The notes under the pieces were generated by a model that was not told where the DNA came from, ran no database searches, and worked only from the letters and a program-made list of their open reading frames with translations. This document shows, one piece after another, positions 1 to 12,389 of a DNA stretch of 64,000 nucleotides; the first letter of the stretch is position 1, and every line of letters begins with the position of its first letter. Source of the DNA: Margaritifera margaritifera (lineage: Eukaryota > Mollusca > Bivalvia > Unionida > Margaritiferidae); contig JAQPZY010001579.1 in the NCBI GenBank assembly GCA_029931535.1, positions 186,001 through 250,000 of the forward strand, given 5' to 3'. Both the position numbers and the translations under genes were made by a program.

Positions 1-213
1 GTTGTCAGATAGGGTGAATGTTCCTAAAAGTATTCAGATAGGGTGAATGTTGCTAAATCTGTTGTCAGATAGGGTGAATGTTCCTAAATCTGTTGTCAGG
101 TAGGGTAAATGTTGCTAAATCTGTTGTCAGATCGGGTGAATGTTCCTAAAAGTATTCAGATAGGGTGAATGTTGCTAAATCTGTCATCAGATAGGGTGAA
201 TGTTCCTAAAAGA
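1..213. repeat. ~30 bp minisatellite, truncated at window start
   Basis: About seven head-to-tail units of 29-31 bp, each containing cagatagggtgaatgtt. Two unit variants recur in a regular order: one ends in cctaaaag and is followed by a shorter unit starting attcag, the other ends in gctaaatct. This suggests that multi-unit blocks were duplicated. The array runs off the left edge, so its full length is unknown. It lies upstream of, or within an intron of, the unidentified gene whose exons follow. Confidence 0.9.
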
Positions 214-545
214 AGGAGAAAAACTGCTCATACAGTTTGGACTAAATTTGACAGGGAGTGCTCTGGTATATAGATCTTACAAATTATTGCTTTAATTTTT
301 GTTTCTTTAAATGGCATCCATTCAATTACTGATGAGAAACCTCCAGGAGAGCATCCTGACAGTGACTTATATATAAATGAAAAAGAGAGATTCCAGCTTA
401 TAGTTTGGAAGACATTGTACTAAAGAAATTGTACTTTAGAAGACCTGCTTGCATACAATTCTATGACTCGAATGAGTGCACATCATTTCATTTCTGATAA
501 TCTTCTTTTGCTGGTAAGAATATTAAGCCTTGCACTTGTTTTCAG
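214..545 (+). other. Probable intron, upstream of first visible exon
   Basis: No exon was recognised here. The stretch is AT-rich and ends in a pyrimidine-rich acceptor (cttgttttcag) directly before the coding exon at 546, so it is read as intron. Confidence 0.5.
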
Positions 546-615
546 AGATAAGAAAGAAAAGCCACTTCCTAAATCCATAGAGGAAATGCCACAGTATGAG
601 ACAGATAAGGGAAAG
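546..615 (+). CDS. Internal exon of an unidentified gene (penultimate exon)
   Basis: A 70-base exon between a good acceptor (ttttcag) and a good donor (gtaagc). The first base completes a codon. The remaining 23 codons give a highly charged, lysine- and glutamate-rich segment starting DKKEKPLPKSIEEMPQYET. It ends in phase 0, matching the phase-0 start of the exon at 1966. No domain or family is recognised; the composition fits a disordered, solvent-exposed C-terminal tail. The ATG at 463 in the same frame lies before the acceptor and is unlikely to be a real start. Upstream exons lie outside the window. The exon call is moderately secure, the product unknown. Confidence 0.6.
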
Positions 616-1965
616 GTAAGCTGTTTCTTCAAGATTTGTTGGAGTTTACAAACACAGCAAGTTCTTAGTGTTTAGTTTTCATTTATCCTCCTTAAAAAGA
701 AATCTGTTGAGATTCATTAAACCTTGCAGCAGCAGCAGTTAAAGAAAGCATTAGGTACAACTTCATGTCTAGTCTTCTGTGATTGTTGAATTTTCTTGTC
801 GGAGAAATTTGACATGTCTGTACGTGAAATGGAAGCAAAGTCTCAGGGAAAAAAGTTGTGGATTAAAGGTCACACATTTATGTGAGATAAAAGTAACAGG
901 AAAAAAATCACAAGAAAAATGTAACAATCAGTTACTTTGGATGAGATAAATTAAAACTGTATAGGACTTGAGTAATACAATTTAATTATTTCATCTATAA
1001 TTGTGTCAGATGTGAAAAACAATGCATTATAACCTAACTTGTCATACGTTTCATAACAAAATTGTTGGACACAAGTCATTTGGACCTTTAAGGCAAAAGT
1101 CGGAATGTTTGTCACATCAAATGTCAATATCAGGAGTGTGCTTTCTATTTTATTACTCAAAAAATAATTGCAGGTCAGACATTCTGGATTCCCATAAGTT
1201 TTTATTATGATATTAGTACAAACATAATCATTAATTAATAAGTTATAACTGATCAAGCAACTTCTTCCTAATAACTCGATAAACACATGTTGTATTTGTT
1301 TTTATTATAATTTATCATTTAAATTTAAGCATGTTGTTTAAGAAGAAGCAAGTTTTTTAACCTTTTTTATGGTTTGCAGATCAACTTTTTCATAATAATG
1401 CTTCTAAATTATAAGAAAAATTCATTTTAATTTATATTATAGATACATTTGTATAATTGTATACTTAATAATTGTGTGTGTGTTGAAGAAGGGTGCTGAC
1501 TTTTTTTCTTATGACCTCTTTTTCCTTTTATATATATATATCTTTCTGTTGTTGTTTTTTTTTTTTTCTTCAGGTGACTTTCTTTCCTAGATTTGTCTAT
1601 ACACTTCCTTATTCCCAGTATGCAGAATAACACCGCATTCTTATTTCTTTACCTTGACTGACTAGATCAAAACTTAACTTTACCATCAACCACTTTTCAT
1701 GAAATACTAGGGTTTTTTACTGCCTAAGTATCCAGCTGTAATAAATATATTATGTTATCAGTTTGATTCATTTATTCAATAAAGTGATCATGAGGGGGAA
1801 TGTGAGATGAGATTAACAATACTGTAGTCCATTCTGGTGTTGATGTGCTGCTAGGCAACACAAGATGCTTTGTTCATTGTAACTTGGTTATAGCCTTGTG
1901 GTTTTCACTGACAGATATGAAACATTTTCAAGTTTAAGGAATGTATTATGCATATCTTTTTCTAG
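616..1965 (+). other. Intron between the two exons of the unidentified gene
   Basis: Starts gtaagc and ends in a pyrimidine tract followed by tctag. The interior is AT-rich and includes a T-run near 1550-1570. A second acceptor-like site at about 1573 leads into a short open stretch, but it has no good donor and is not called as an exon. The 111-codon minus-strand frame near 951-1286 has no recognisable features and is treated as chance. Confidence 0.5.
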
Positions 1966-2043
1966 GATTGGTGTGATTCTAACAAGTTTGCTGGTCTCCT
2001 AAATGATGAAGAGGAGCTGGAAAGAGAGGAAGTGGAAAATTAA
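1966..2043 (+). CDS. Terminal coding exon of the unidentified gene
   Basis: Follows the acceptor tttttctag. It reads DWCDSNKFAGLLNDEEELE and a short acidic tail before a TAA stop, 25 codons plus stop. The phase-0 start matches the phase-0 end of the exon at 546-615, so the two join without a frameshift. The protein would end in a strongly acidic tail after a basic-acidic linker. The family is not recognised. The exon is short, so a chance ORF remains possible, but the two clean splice sites and matching phase support it. Confidence 0.55.
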   Translation, partial: DWCDSNKFAGLLNDEEELEREEVEN

Positions 2044-2457
2044 ATTTGTAGTCATATTGTGTTTTAAGAAGTACTCTTAACTGGTATTACATAAAACACA
2101 GACTGGCACTCCTTACATTTCAGGACAATTAGATACTGAGAATTACTGGCTTCACAAGCTGAGATGTGCTACAGATTAATTCCAGATTAAATCTCATTGT
2201 GTGCCCACTTTTGACCTTCTACATTTTACAGCATCATCTTTGGTTTTTTGTTCTCTGATCTTTGTCCATCGCTCTAGTCCAGTTATTGTAAGGGATTGTA
2301 TTCCCAGTGACTGTTGAAATTAACAAGATACTTTGTAAAGAAGTGACAGCACCAATATTAAAACATTATTGGTGTGCTTTACAGTACACCATGTTTTCAT
2401 TTTTGGATAAATCTGCATAGATGTAATGTTAATCTATCTAGAATGACTGTAGTTAAT
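2044..2457 (+). other. Presumed 3' UTR and downstream DNA of the unidentified gene
   Basis: Non-coding sequence after the TAA. AATAAA-like variants (attaaa) occur near 2183 and 2357, either of which could serve as a polyadenylation signal, but the sequence alone does not decide which is used or where the transcript ends. Confidence 0.35.
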
Positions 2458-2586
2458 GTATTACCAAGTCCCCTTGTGTATTGTCTACACTGCATACAGT
2501 ACTAGGTGTGGCTACAAATACTACACTTTTGTATTAACAAGTCCCATTGTGTAATGGCTACACTACATACTGTACTAGGTGTGGTG
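2458..2586. repeat. Two-copy tandem duplication (~74 bp spacing)
   Basis: Both copies contain caagtcc[c/a]cttgtgta followed by ctacac and then gtactaggtgtgg. The copies start about 74 bases apart and have diverged by several substitutions. Confidence 0.8.
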
Positions 2587-3139
2587 ATAGGGTTATGTTG
2601 GTTATTTAGATTTTACCATGGCATTTTTAAAAGAGGTGGGCTGCAGTACAGAATGTGTTGTCATTGTACAAAAAGTGATAACAATACAGAAAGTTATATT
2701 ATTGTGGTTGTCTGATATATTACTGGCAGACTGATGATGGTAATGATTGTGTAATATGATGTCAGTAACAAGTATTGTGCCTTACGGTGTTGCAGAACTT
2801 TGGTGGTTATTTGAATCTTTGTTACTACACTTGAAACACACAGATTGCCACCACAGTGTCACTAGGGCACTGTGAGTGAACGTAGTTTCCCATAATATGG
2901 CAGTGGATGTTAAATGAATTCGGACTAGGATACTTTTACAGGACTTCTCAGGGTCATGCATCTCCTGTCTGCTTCATTGTGGATATTTGTAACACATGCT
3001 GTTGAATTAGATTTTCTTTGTAATACCAATTCAATTGATATTTATAAGCCTGCAATAAGGCACAGAATATTATGTTATGATGTTGTCTGGCAGGCCGGTG
3101 TCCATCCATTGACCAGTATGTTACCAATTTCCACACAAT
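2587..3139. other. Non-coding, nothing recognised
   Basis: AT-rich sequence with short frames on both strands and no splice-supported exon, repeat or motif that could be identified. Confidence 0.4.
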
Positions 3140-4035
3140 AACTCGAGTTGTCCACCATCTACAGTTACCAAACTTTGTGGATGCTGTGCACTTGGGTTAA
3201 GGAAGAGCCCTATTGAATTTGGGGTCAAAAGGTCAAAGGTTAAGGTAACTAACTGAAAGAAGAAAATAGTTTCTGCTCAGTAACTCATTCTCCACCAACA
3301 ACAGTTACTAAATTTGGTGGATGGCTTGCATTTGGGTTAAGCAAGAAGCCTGTCAATTTTGATTTCAAGTTCAAAGACCAAGGTCACTGTGACTGAAAGA
3401 AGAAAAATGGTTTCTGCAAAAGAACATTAGCTCTATACCACACACCTGGATCGAACTTTGTCGATGGTTTGCATTTGTGGAAAGGAAGAAGCCTATTTAT
3501 TTTGGAGGTCAAAGATCAAGGTCGGTGTTACTGAGAGAAGAAAAATCGTTTCTGCTCAAAACTTTTAGTTTTTGACCATATACCTTCACCAAGATTGTGT
3601 TAGGTAAGAAATAAACCTGTTAGTTTTGGAGTCGGAGGTCAAGGTTACTTTGACCTGAAATAAGAAAAATGTTATTTGCATAATAACATTATTTCTAGAC
3701 CACATACCTTGACAAAAGTTTGTGGAGGGCTTGCACTTGAGGTATGGAAGAGGCCTGTATATTTTGGGGTATAAAAAGTCAAAGCTGATTGTGGCTCAAG
3801 AAATTGGTTTGCAGAATATCGTTTGTTCTAGAGTAAGTTCCTTGTCCAAACTTTGTGGATGATTTGTAGTTGGGTTAATGTAGAAACTAGATATTCTGGG
3901 GTTTAAAGGTCGGATGTCATGGTCATAGCAAGTCAAACAAGAAAATAACGGTTTCAGCATATTAAGTTTAGTTTAAGACCACATACCTTGACCAAAAGTC
4001 AAAGTTATTGAGACCCTTTAGTCAAAAATCACCAG
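3140..4035. repeat. Degenerate ~140 bp tandem satellite, about six units
   Basis: Each unit has a core such as ggtcaaaggtcaaggt, then actgaaagaagaaaaatggtttctgc, then gaccacataccttgaccaaa and tttgtggatggcttgcat. The gtggatg-type anchor recurs near 3175, 3317, 3460, 3590, 3721 and 3854, giving a period of 130-143 bp. Units are well diverged, so the array is old. Similar intergenic satellites are common in molluscan genomes; that comparison is from memory. Confidence 0.85.
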
Positions 4036-6188
4036 AGTCAACTATACCTTACTAGTGTCTACATAGAGGACTGTTAAACATGAGTTGGCGTATAATGTAC
4101 TATTCGCTATACTCTTTATTTTTATTTTTTTTGGGGGGGGGTAAGCATTTTGTTGTGGGATAGTTTTTTGACATGGAAGAGTGATGCTTAATGTATTTGA
4201 GGTATGTATTCATGTCCATTATGCTAAACTGTTTTGCTTGTCCAGTCTCTCACAAAAGTCCTTGCTTTTTTCAATATGGAAGGAATGTTTGTAATACATG
4301 TGCATAAGACCCATTTTTGTACATTGCTTGTAAAATAATTCCAAATATTTTAAAAATATTCACACTTCTTTTCAGTGCCCTCATAGAATTTGTTTGTCAA
4401 TTCATCTTATGTGCCTAATGGAGCTTAGCATTTTATTTCATTTGTGTAAATATGGATGAAATTGCAATGATTGGCATTTACGAAGTAAGATTGTTCTACA
4501 TACTTGGAACATGGAACACTGTAAGATAGTTGTGGTTGCTAATTTAACATATGGTGTAAAAGAATCTGTGTAAGCATGCCCTTCTCAGTGACTCATTGAC
4601 TAAGTATGACCTTCTCAGTGATTCATAGACTAAGTATGATCTTCTCAGTGACTCGTAGATTGAAGTTGTGAGAATGCTGATGGTTTTATTCATTGTCATT
4701 TTAATCTTTGCAATACAGCTATTGGCAAATGAAACTCTGCAAGCTTAGCAACTCTTAGGACTTCCAGTTAGAACTATGAAGTAGTTTTGTTTAACTTTTT
4801 TAGAGGACAACTATCACTAAATTTCAGCTGTATAGGGGTCAAATAATGATGGCTGGATGTCTAAATATACATTAGTATAGGTGATAGATGATTATTCATG
4901 TTCAAAATCTTTTAAAAATTCACAGGTTTGATAGTCAAATTTGACGCATAGTGTCAAATGGCTTTAAGTTCTTTAAGAATCAGACTTGTTGAATCGAATA
5001 AATTGTTTTACATGTAGGCTGACAATGATTTACCATATATACTCACTTATAAGTTGGGTTCAGCTGCAAATTGCATAGACCCAGATCTGCCATTGCATAA
5101 TGTGCGTGCAGATTTGGGTATGTGCAGTTTGTTCGAAGTAATCAGTACAACAAACAACATAGACACTGATTTGCTGGTGAATTATGCAATGGTATGTGTT
5201 TGCAGTTGGACTCGACTTATAAGTGCATATACAGTAATTAGCTTGCCTGCACAAGTGTAACAGAGTGTATGTCATAATCCCTGTATGAAAGTATTTGTTG
5301 TTGTTGTTTTTGTTATTGGCATGGACAGTATTGAGTTTCTGCATCGGGGACAACATCTTCTACACTATCCTATCCACATCATTGTTTATTGGTATGCAAG
5401 TAGAAAAATCAGAGTTAACAAGGTGCAGATGTTTCTCGGATTATAACTTTGTTTTATTAAAAGTTATGGAATTTTAAAATGTGTTGACCTTGAGCTTTTT
5501 TGAATTTCATGCTTAAAAACTTTCCAGAGGGTTCAATCATAAAAATGTGTCTTGCATAGAATTTTGAACTCAGAATCCAAATTAAAAATGTTGATATTCA
5601 TTAAGTGTACTCAAAATAAAGGCAGAACTTCACCAAAATTTCAGCATTAGTTCTATATTGTTCTTCTTTTTGTACTATTTCATTGATATATCAAGTCAGA
5701 ATTAAGTTTTGGTGCTCAGTCTAGATTTGTGACTATAGGGCCAGATCTGTGTAGGTTTGGGTTTATAGTTACGAAGAGCATCCAGTGTATACTATTATAG
5801 TTGGGTACAACTAGCTGCAGTGGTGGAGATACAATTTATTTCCCCATGAGTGGTGGAGATACATTTTATTTCCCCCAAATATCAGCATCTCAGTTAATAT
5901 AATCCTTAGTAATGAGATCTGGGATAATTTAAATGTCATTTATCAAGAAAATTTGTTTCAGTGTTGAAATTTCACTACAGAATTATAAGAAATAAAGGTG
6001 ACATCTAATCATAATGTCAAATTCTGTCTTTTTATTTGTATTGTTTTTGGATTCCAGTGGATGAAGTTTTACACAAGTGTACAGTTGTATATTCATTTTC
6101 AGTTGAAATGTGGTTCAGCCTGGTTTGTTGACATCAACATATTCCTGTAGTCAGACTTGGGTCTCGCAATGTAGCAAAAAGATGCAGG
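4036..6188. other. Non-coding AT-rich region with two small tandem duplications
   Basis: Contains a G-run near 4133-4141. About three units of ~33 bp with the core cttctcagtgactcatagac lie at roughly 4578-4660. A 31 bp duplication of gtggtggagatacaatttatt lies at 5818-5880. The overlapping short frames at 5054-5477 on both strands have no recognisable protein features. No exon is supported. Confidence 0.5.
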
Positions 6189-6190
6189 TA

Positions 6191-7717
6191 CACCGCTCCC
6201 TCGATAACTCGCGCCCGGATAACTCGCGAACCCGCTTATAACGCGGGTCAGGCGTGGATCCCATTTTTTTAAAACTAGAAAATACGAAGAAGAAAAAATG
6301 GACCCTATTTGTTGAAGGTAAAAAAAATCGCGATCAAAATTAGTAAATGAAACCTTGATATATCGATCGCTCGTTTTATCGTCAAAACCAGTGGTTAGTA
6401 CCCGTAAATTTGAATCAACATCATGAAATTTTCAACTTTAAATAAGAAGTCATATATTTTGTTCAATTTTTTTCCAAACATTCTCAGTACACTATAAATA
6501 ACAATATTCGACGAAATTTTGATCAATGAAAACGTCACTAAAACCTACTGGTGGCAACACTTTACAAATAAATACCAATTAAATAAGTTTTGTCAAGTGA
6601 AATGTGTTTTAGTTCTATCTTTTAATTCAGTTTCAGTTTAATCATCATAAATGTAATATGCCCTCTTGTATTCAAACGTGAACAATATAATTCAACCGAC
6701 CAAGCTATCGCCGCGAGCGTTTCTGTGAGAATCTAATTAAGTGCCGTCCGTTTGTTTTTTATCTCTGACTTGTGAAAGTATTTGTTGTGTTGTTACACTC
6801 AATTAATAGCAGACTTGCTTTGTATTATCACGTTAATTACGTCTTTTGTATCAAATCAAACAAAGGGGGTGGAATAACAGAAAAGTTAAAAGGCGTGCAA
6901 ATACTCCCTGCGTAAGAACTAGCGGTCACGGCTGTGTGTCAGGTCAACTTATTTCAATTGATCAATCGAACACTGTTATAAATATTATTATGTAAGTAAT
7001 ATAATTAAACTATCTTAAATTAGCCTACTCATTCGCAAATGTGATCAAAAATAGAAAGGCAATCAAGCCAAATACTTGGTGAATAAAAAGCTTTGTTTTA
7101 CAGATACGGTTCATTACGGAGAAGCGAGTTCCAGAGTTTGTATTGAACTTAAAATTTCTAACTTGCTACTCAGAGATTTCCTCAAGGATGAGAATAAGTT
7201 TCACTGTTACTTGATATGAAATCACGGCATCCATATTTTATTAATAGAACAATAAATAAATCTAGTTTCGACGTTGACGGTTGTTTCACGAAATAAACGT
7301 CCCTAGTTTTTGAAAAAAGGAATCTTGTTTAGTTGTGAATCAACAACAAAAAAAAACAGTGACGTAATACACAATATTTTCGCGTACACGTGTTGTTTAA
7401 ACCGCTTGGACTAATGTTGTTCACGATCTTTCAGAGGTTCGTTATCTTGAAAATAAAGGTAATTTATACAGAAAAGCAATCAACTACATTAGTAAAAGCT
7501 CTTTATTGACAATTATTCCCAATGTAATTATATAACAAGTATTCAGCCATTAAACAGCCCAGTTACCCCCCCACCCCCCTTTGCGGTTTTCTCGATGTCC
7601 AGCGGGAATGGTATCCCCTTCCTAATTTTTTTAGGTCCCTCGGTAACTCGCGCCCTTGCTTATAGTGCGGTCTATGTTTTTGGACCCTGTTGTGCGTGAG
7701 TTATCGAGGGAGAGGTG
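6191..7717. mobile_element. Non-autonomous DNA transposon with 24 bp inverted ends
   Basis: The left end starts caccgctccctcgataactc and the right end is its inverted match, ending cgagggagaggtg. The 24-base ends differ at only two positions. The left end is preceded by TA. The right flank reads tcta, so the target duplication is imperfect or the end has mutated. The 1,527 bp interior has no transposase-sized ORF. TA-flanked ends of this type are typical of the Tc1/mariner-pogo superfamily, which is the likely affiliation by inference. Just inside the right end (7637-7655) a second copy of the end motif, ccctcggtaactcgcgccc, lies in the same direction as the left end. Confidence 0.85.
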
Positions 7718-8700
7718 TCTACTGAATGAATACTTACTTTGTATATCTACTCAAAGTGCCAGAAGTTTTGGAGATATTTAGTTAAACTTAAAAGAAAATG
7801 TTTACAATTTCAACTCCCATGCCACCACCCACCCCTCAGAGAGCTTTCAGTTTTGTACAAATGATGCTGATGCACCATCAAATATATCCACCATTACTAA
7901 AACTATTAATAGATTTATTGCCCGATTAATTTAGTTTCCTTTACATGATATTTTATTCACAGGAGTTATTTCCCTTTTTAAAACAGCCATACAGCTTGCT
8001 AGAGAAATCTCAGCAGAAGATTTGTGGATCAATATATGCAGAAAATAAAATTATCTGCACTAATTTCGCATGTATACCCTAACAAATTAACATGTAAATA
8101 ATACAAAAAATGTGAGGTAATCTACATATAGTTTTTATGCTTTTCTTATGTGGAAATGTTTAATTACAATAAAATATTATAATTAAAACTTGACAGAATA
8201 CACCACGCTCTTCATGTTGGAGATCAGAAGTACTTTTTAAAACTAGTTACATGTTTAAAAAAAAAATAACCCCACCCCCATACATAATGTGGAAGAGTAG
8301 TGAAATATATTTAATATATTTGATTCCATTAAAGAAAATTGTTTTACAAGACTAAGTAAATGCTTTAGTACTCAGTATACGTGAGATGCCAATTAAGCCC
8401 TATCTTGCATGTGTTTTCACAAGGTACCTTGCATTACAATTACATCATACTGCCCTTGGGAGGTCACACAAGACATCAGCCAGTTGATTTAGGTAGGCAT
8501 GTTAGTCACACTGTCATTGTTCTATCCTACTACACTCTTCATTGGAAAAATACAGATGATCAAAAGAAGTGCATCATGGGGAAATTTTTGGCACGTCACT
8601 GGGATGCACTGACCAGAACTAGGTGCCCTCGAAAAATTGTATGCTTATTTGACACTGGATCACATTCTTGACAGCCCTGCATCAATTCTGGGCACCTTGA
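7718..8700. other. Non-coding flank with isolated satellite-like unit
   Basis: AT-rich sequence. Near 7850-7915 is a lone unit related to the satellite at 8.7-9.1 kb (tacaaatgatgc, caccatcaaatat, ccattactaaaa). A C-rich run lies near 8270. A 96-codon frame at 8381-8671 has no recognised homology, no supported splice sites and unremarkable composition. Confidence 0.45.
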
Positions 8701-9075
8701 CTATAAATAGAAAATCCTTTAAACAACTTCTCAAAAACTATCAGCGGAATTTGACCAATTTAACTAAAAGCATCCTAACCTGAAAGGCTTTTAAAGTTAT
8801 ACCAATGTTTCCAATCCACCATCAAATATGGTTGCAGTTACTAAAATTAGAAAAATCTGTAATGACTTCTCAAAAATCACAGTTTGACACAAAGCATCTG
8901 AAGTTAAAATCCTTTCAGATTTATACAAAAGATGCCAATCTGTTATCAAATATGGAAATATTTGACTAAAAATAGACCAGCATAAAAATAGCTTTATCTA
9001 AAATAACTGAACAGACTTCAAGCAACTTTGACAGAAAGCATCCTGGCATTGAGGCCTTGCAGTATTGGACAAGAT
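8700..9075. repeat. Satellite family A, ~125-170 bp units
   Basis: Recurring elements are gaatttgaccaattt, aaagcatcc with aaggc, and gatgccaatc followed by catcaaatatgg. Related units occur near 7850-7915 and at 10550-10680, so the family B array sits inside family A. Confidence 0.75.
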
Positions 9076-10260
9076 GCAGGAGAGCTACTGTACTATCATA
9101 GGCATTGGCATCAACACATATGAAAGCATATGCACATGTACATCCTCACTGCAATTTGACCATTCTTTCTTTTCTAGGGTCCTATGCAACAGTTTGGAGT
9201 GGTTTCATAACACATGCCCCCTGGGGAGGAGGCAAAGGGCCAACTTTTGTACATACATTATTTGTACATTCCTGTTTAAGTTTTTTCAGTTGGCCCAGGT
9301 TTTGGCACACTCTACATACTGTTACACCTAGAATCATGAAACTTGGTGAGGGGATGCATCTTGATGTGTACTGGACCATGATAGCAAAAGTAGGTCACTG
9401 TGATCCTTATTTCATTCTTCACTGGCTCGGGTTAAATTTGTGTGCTAAGTTTATTTTTCCAGCTATGTTTATGCAAGAATCATCCAATTAAATGTGTGTC
9501 TCTATTAGTATCACACCCATGCAACAAAAGGTCACTGTGACCTTAATTTAGCTTAGGTCAGGTTTATGCATTTAACTCTAACCACATGTTCTTTTTCTGT
9601 AATCCTATATACATGAGTACTAACCCCCCACCCCCACCCCAGCATAAAAAGTAGGTTGCTGTGACCCACATTTGATTCATCTGACTTTTTTGGTTAAATT
9701 TTGTTGTTTAACTGTTCATGCTAGAAATCATGAAACTAGATAATTGTGTGCATCTCCATTAGGACCTCGCCCATACAAAAAGGGACCCTATGATATAAAT
9801 TTCACAGTTTACTGGCCTAGGCTAAGTTTTTGCATTTAACTTGTAATCACAGGGTTTTTTGCATGCAGTGTGCATAATATCCTATCTAGAATCATGAAAC
9901 TTGGGAAGGGGATGCATCCTGATGAGCACTACTCTCTCATTTCTGTAGTAGGTCATTATGACCCATACTTTATGCTCATGTTCATATCTTGGACACTGTC
10001 CATGCTAGAATAGTGAAATTTATTACGAGAAAAATCTCTGTTAGTACCTCATCCCTACAACAAAAGAAGCACATTGTGACCTGTATTTCATCTTTTCCAG
10101 ACTTTGGTTAAGTTTTGCATTTAGCTCTTGATCACGTGAGGTCTGATGAGCTGTATAGGTACTATCCTTCCTAAAATCATGAAACTTGGTGTGAGAATGC
10201 ATCTTGATAAGTACTACACCCATATTGCAAAAAGAGGTCTCTCTGACCTATATTTCATGC
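9076..10260. repeat. Satellite family B, ~120-200 bp degenerate units
   Basis: Units carry aatcatgaaacttggtga followed by gatgcatcttgatg, then ggtcactgtgacc with atttcat. Anchors lie near 9332, 9729, 9892, 10012 and 10178. The 88-128 codon frames at 9065-9491 fall inside these units and are not considered genes. A C-rich patch lies at 9628-9640. Confidence 0.85.
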
Positions 10261-12370
10261 AGTTGAAAGTGGGAATACATTTGTTTATTCAGTGGTAAAC
10301 TTGCCATATAAATGATTGTATATTTTGTTAGGTTAGCCTTGATAGGTTAACTGAATTATACTTGTGAATGAGTATAGGAATTAGATGAGTAGATTTAATG
10401 CCTTTCATGTGATTGAGGCCCCAGTTGTAGTGGCTAATCAAGATAATTACTGATGCATAGACCTGCCTCGAATACTGGCTGCCACTCCAAGGTTTCTCAA
10501 AGTCTGTGACTTTAAATCAGTAAAATCTGGCTTCTAGACGCGGGCAATGATTCCTAGCATAAAAGCTTTTAAAATGTGTACAAATGATGCCAATCCAACA
10601 TCCAATATGACTGCTCAGTAGAATTTGACCAATTATGATAGCATCCAGGCATAAAGGCATTTCAGTATTGGACAATGATTTTGATGTGACGTAATTTATG
10701 GATAAAGACACAAAAATGGCTTACCTTTATCTGGTGGATAACAGACATCACCTTTTTTTGTCCAAAATAAAAGTGTAACAAAGTACTTCAACCTGTTTGT
10801 TTAGCTACAGAGGCAGGTAAATGGATTTTCCCTTGGTTACCATTAATATAATGTTAAATATTACATTTATCTATTTCTTTGTACTGCAATGATTTTTTTG
10901 CAGAAATATATAAATGAGGTTTATTTAGAAGATAATATAATTTATCTGGCTCTAATCCATGTTTGATGAATTCCTTGTATTCATCAACCACAAGTTTTTA
11001 AATAATTGTGTAATTCCTGGAAATGTCCCCGCTGGTGAAATAACTATAACATTTTTTCTGGAATTGAAGCTAATTTATTTTGATCTTAATTTTAGTAGGA
11101 TCTTCATTAGTATAATCTTTTTGTAGTAGGATCTTCAGTAGTATGTATAATCGCATGTCTACCATCTGCTATTTTACACTATCTAAATGAGTCAAAACAG
11201 CTTTAAAAACAATTAGAATTGTTAATTTCTAAACAAGATATTGACAGTCAGGAAGAGACGTCGGGACTGCTTTGCAGTTCTGCTAGTACTATATATGAAG
11301 ACAAAATATCAGAACCCTACAAATAAAAATTAAAATTAGTACAGTAAATGGAGCATACAAAGAAATGGCTGGCCAAAACTTAATCTACGAAAATGTGGAT
11401 AAAATTGGTAACGTACAAGTCCAGAAAATGTGTGCAATTTTTGTCAATTCTGGATTAGCTAAAATATCGAAGTCATTGTCAGATGCAATAATGCTAGGAT
11501 TAAAATCGTTGATGAGTAAATTTCTTGTACTGGTAACTTAAACTAAATATAGCACAGCTGAAAGAAGAGTACTTCAGAACAAACGAAATCACATACTTTA
11601 GTGGGTTTTTTATCTTTAAGGTTTATCAATTTCAGCATAAATTGCTTGTTTGATAACTTTCAGCACATTGGTTTATGAAGGGAAAGCAAGCAAGATCTAG
11701 AAAACCAGAATGTCATTATGTAACAAAGTCAGTAGCAATAAGTACTATTTAAGATATTTGTAAGTTAATTATAACTTTGAAGTAACTTGGAAATATCTTG
11801 AAGTTAGCTTGAAAATAATGTGAATGTAGCTTGAAAACAACTTGAAGGCAACTTGAATAACTACTTAATAAACTTTAATTTCGTTGCAAAATAAAATGCA
11901 AGGCGGTGAACATGAAACCAAAGAAAAATTAAATGTACCTAAATCACTGGAGAAGGTAACTTCACAAACGATAAATTATCCTCATAAAGTTGAAATTGGC
12001 AAACAAATTGGAAAACGAGCATACGTTCAATGATTTATTTATTGAGTAGCTGTGACTATTGAACATTACAGGATTGGACCAATTGGTGTAACTGACTTTC
12101 ACTTTCCAAACTTCGTGGATTGTTGCATTGCATTTTGTTTCTTTGGATTTTAATTTGTTTATGTTTGATTGATCAGCCCATTTTTTTATTTCATGTGGAG
12201 TGCATGATCAATGACAAAATGTTCTTTTTCTCGACCTAATTTATGGTGATCACCTTTTTATTTCTTCTCTTTCTACTCATCTATCATTCTACTTTTCTCT
12301 TTTTCCTATTATGTGGCATGTTATCATATGTTCCATATGGTTAGCAGAAAACAGCATATTCATGGACTTA
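10261..12370. other. Non-coding; family A unit, then possible LINE 5' region
   Basis: A family A satellite unit lies at 10550-10680. From about 11.2 kb onward the sequence could be the 5' part of the LINE that follows, including a decayed ORF1, but no ORF1 domain is recognisable. At about 11765-11870 a ~17 bp degenerate motif (aacttgaag variants) repeats six or seven times. Confidence 0.4.
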
Positions 12371-12389
12371 TTTTAACAGAAGACAATAT

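Noticed and set aside
1..213. Possible CRISPR-like array of ~30 bp repeats
   Set aside because: Units are directly adjacent with no unique spacers; it is a minisatellite in eukaryotic DNA.
9065..9491. Overlapping 88 and 128 codon frames
   Set aside because: They begin at and run through satellite family B units; no conserved protein pattern.
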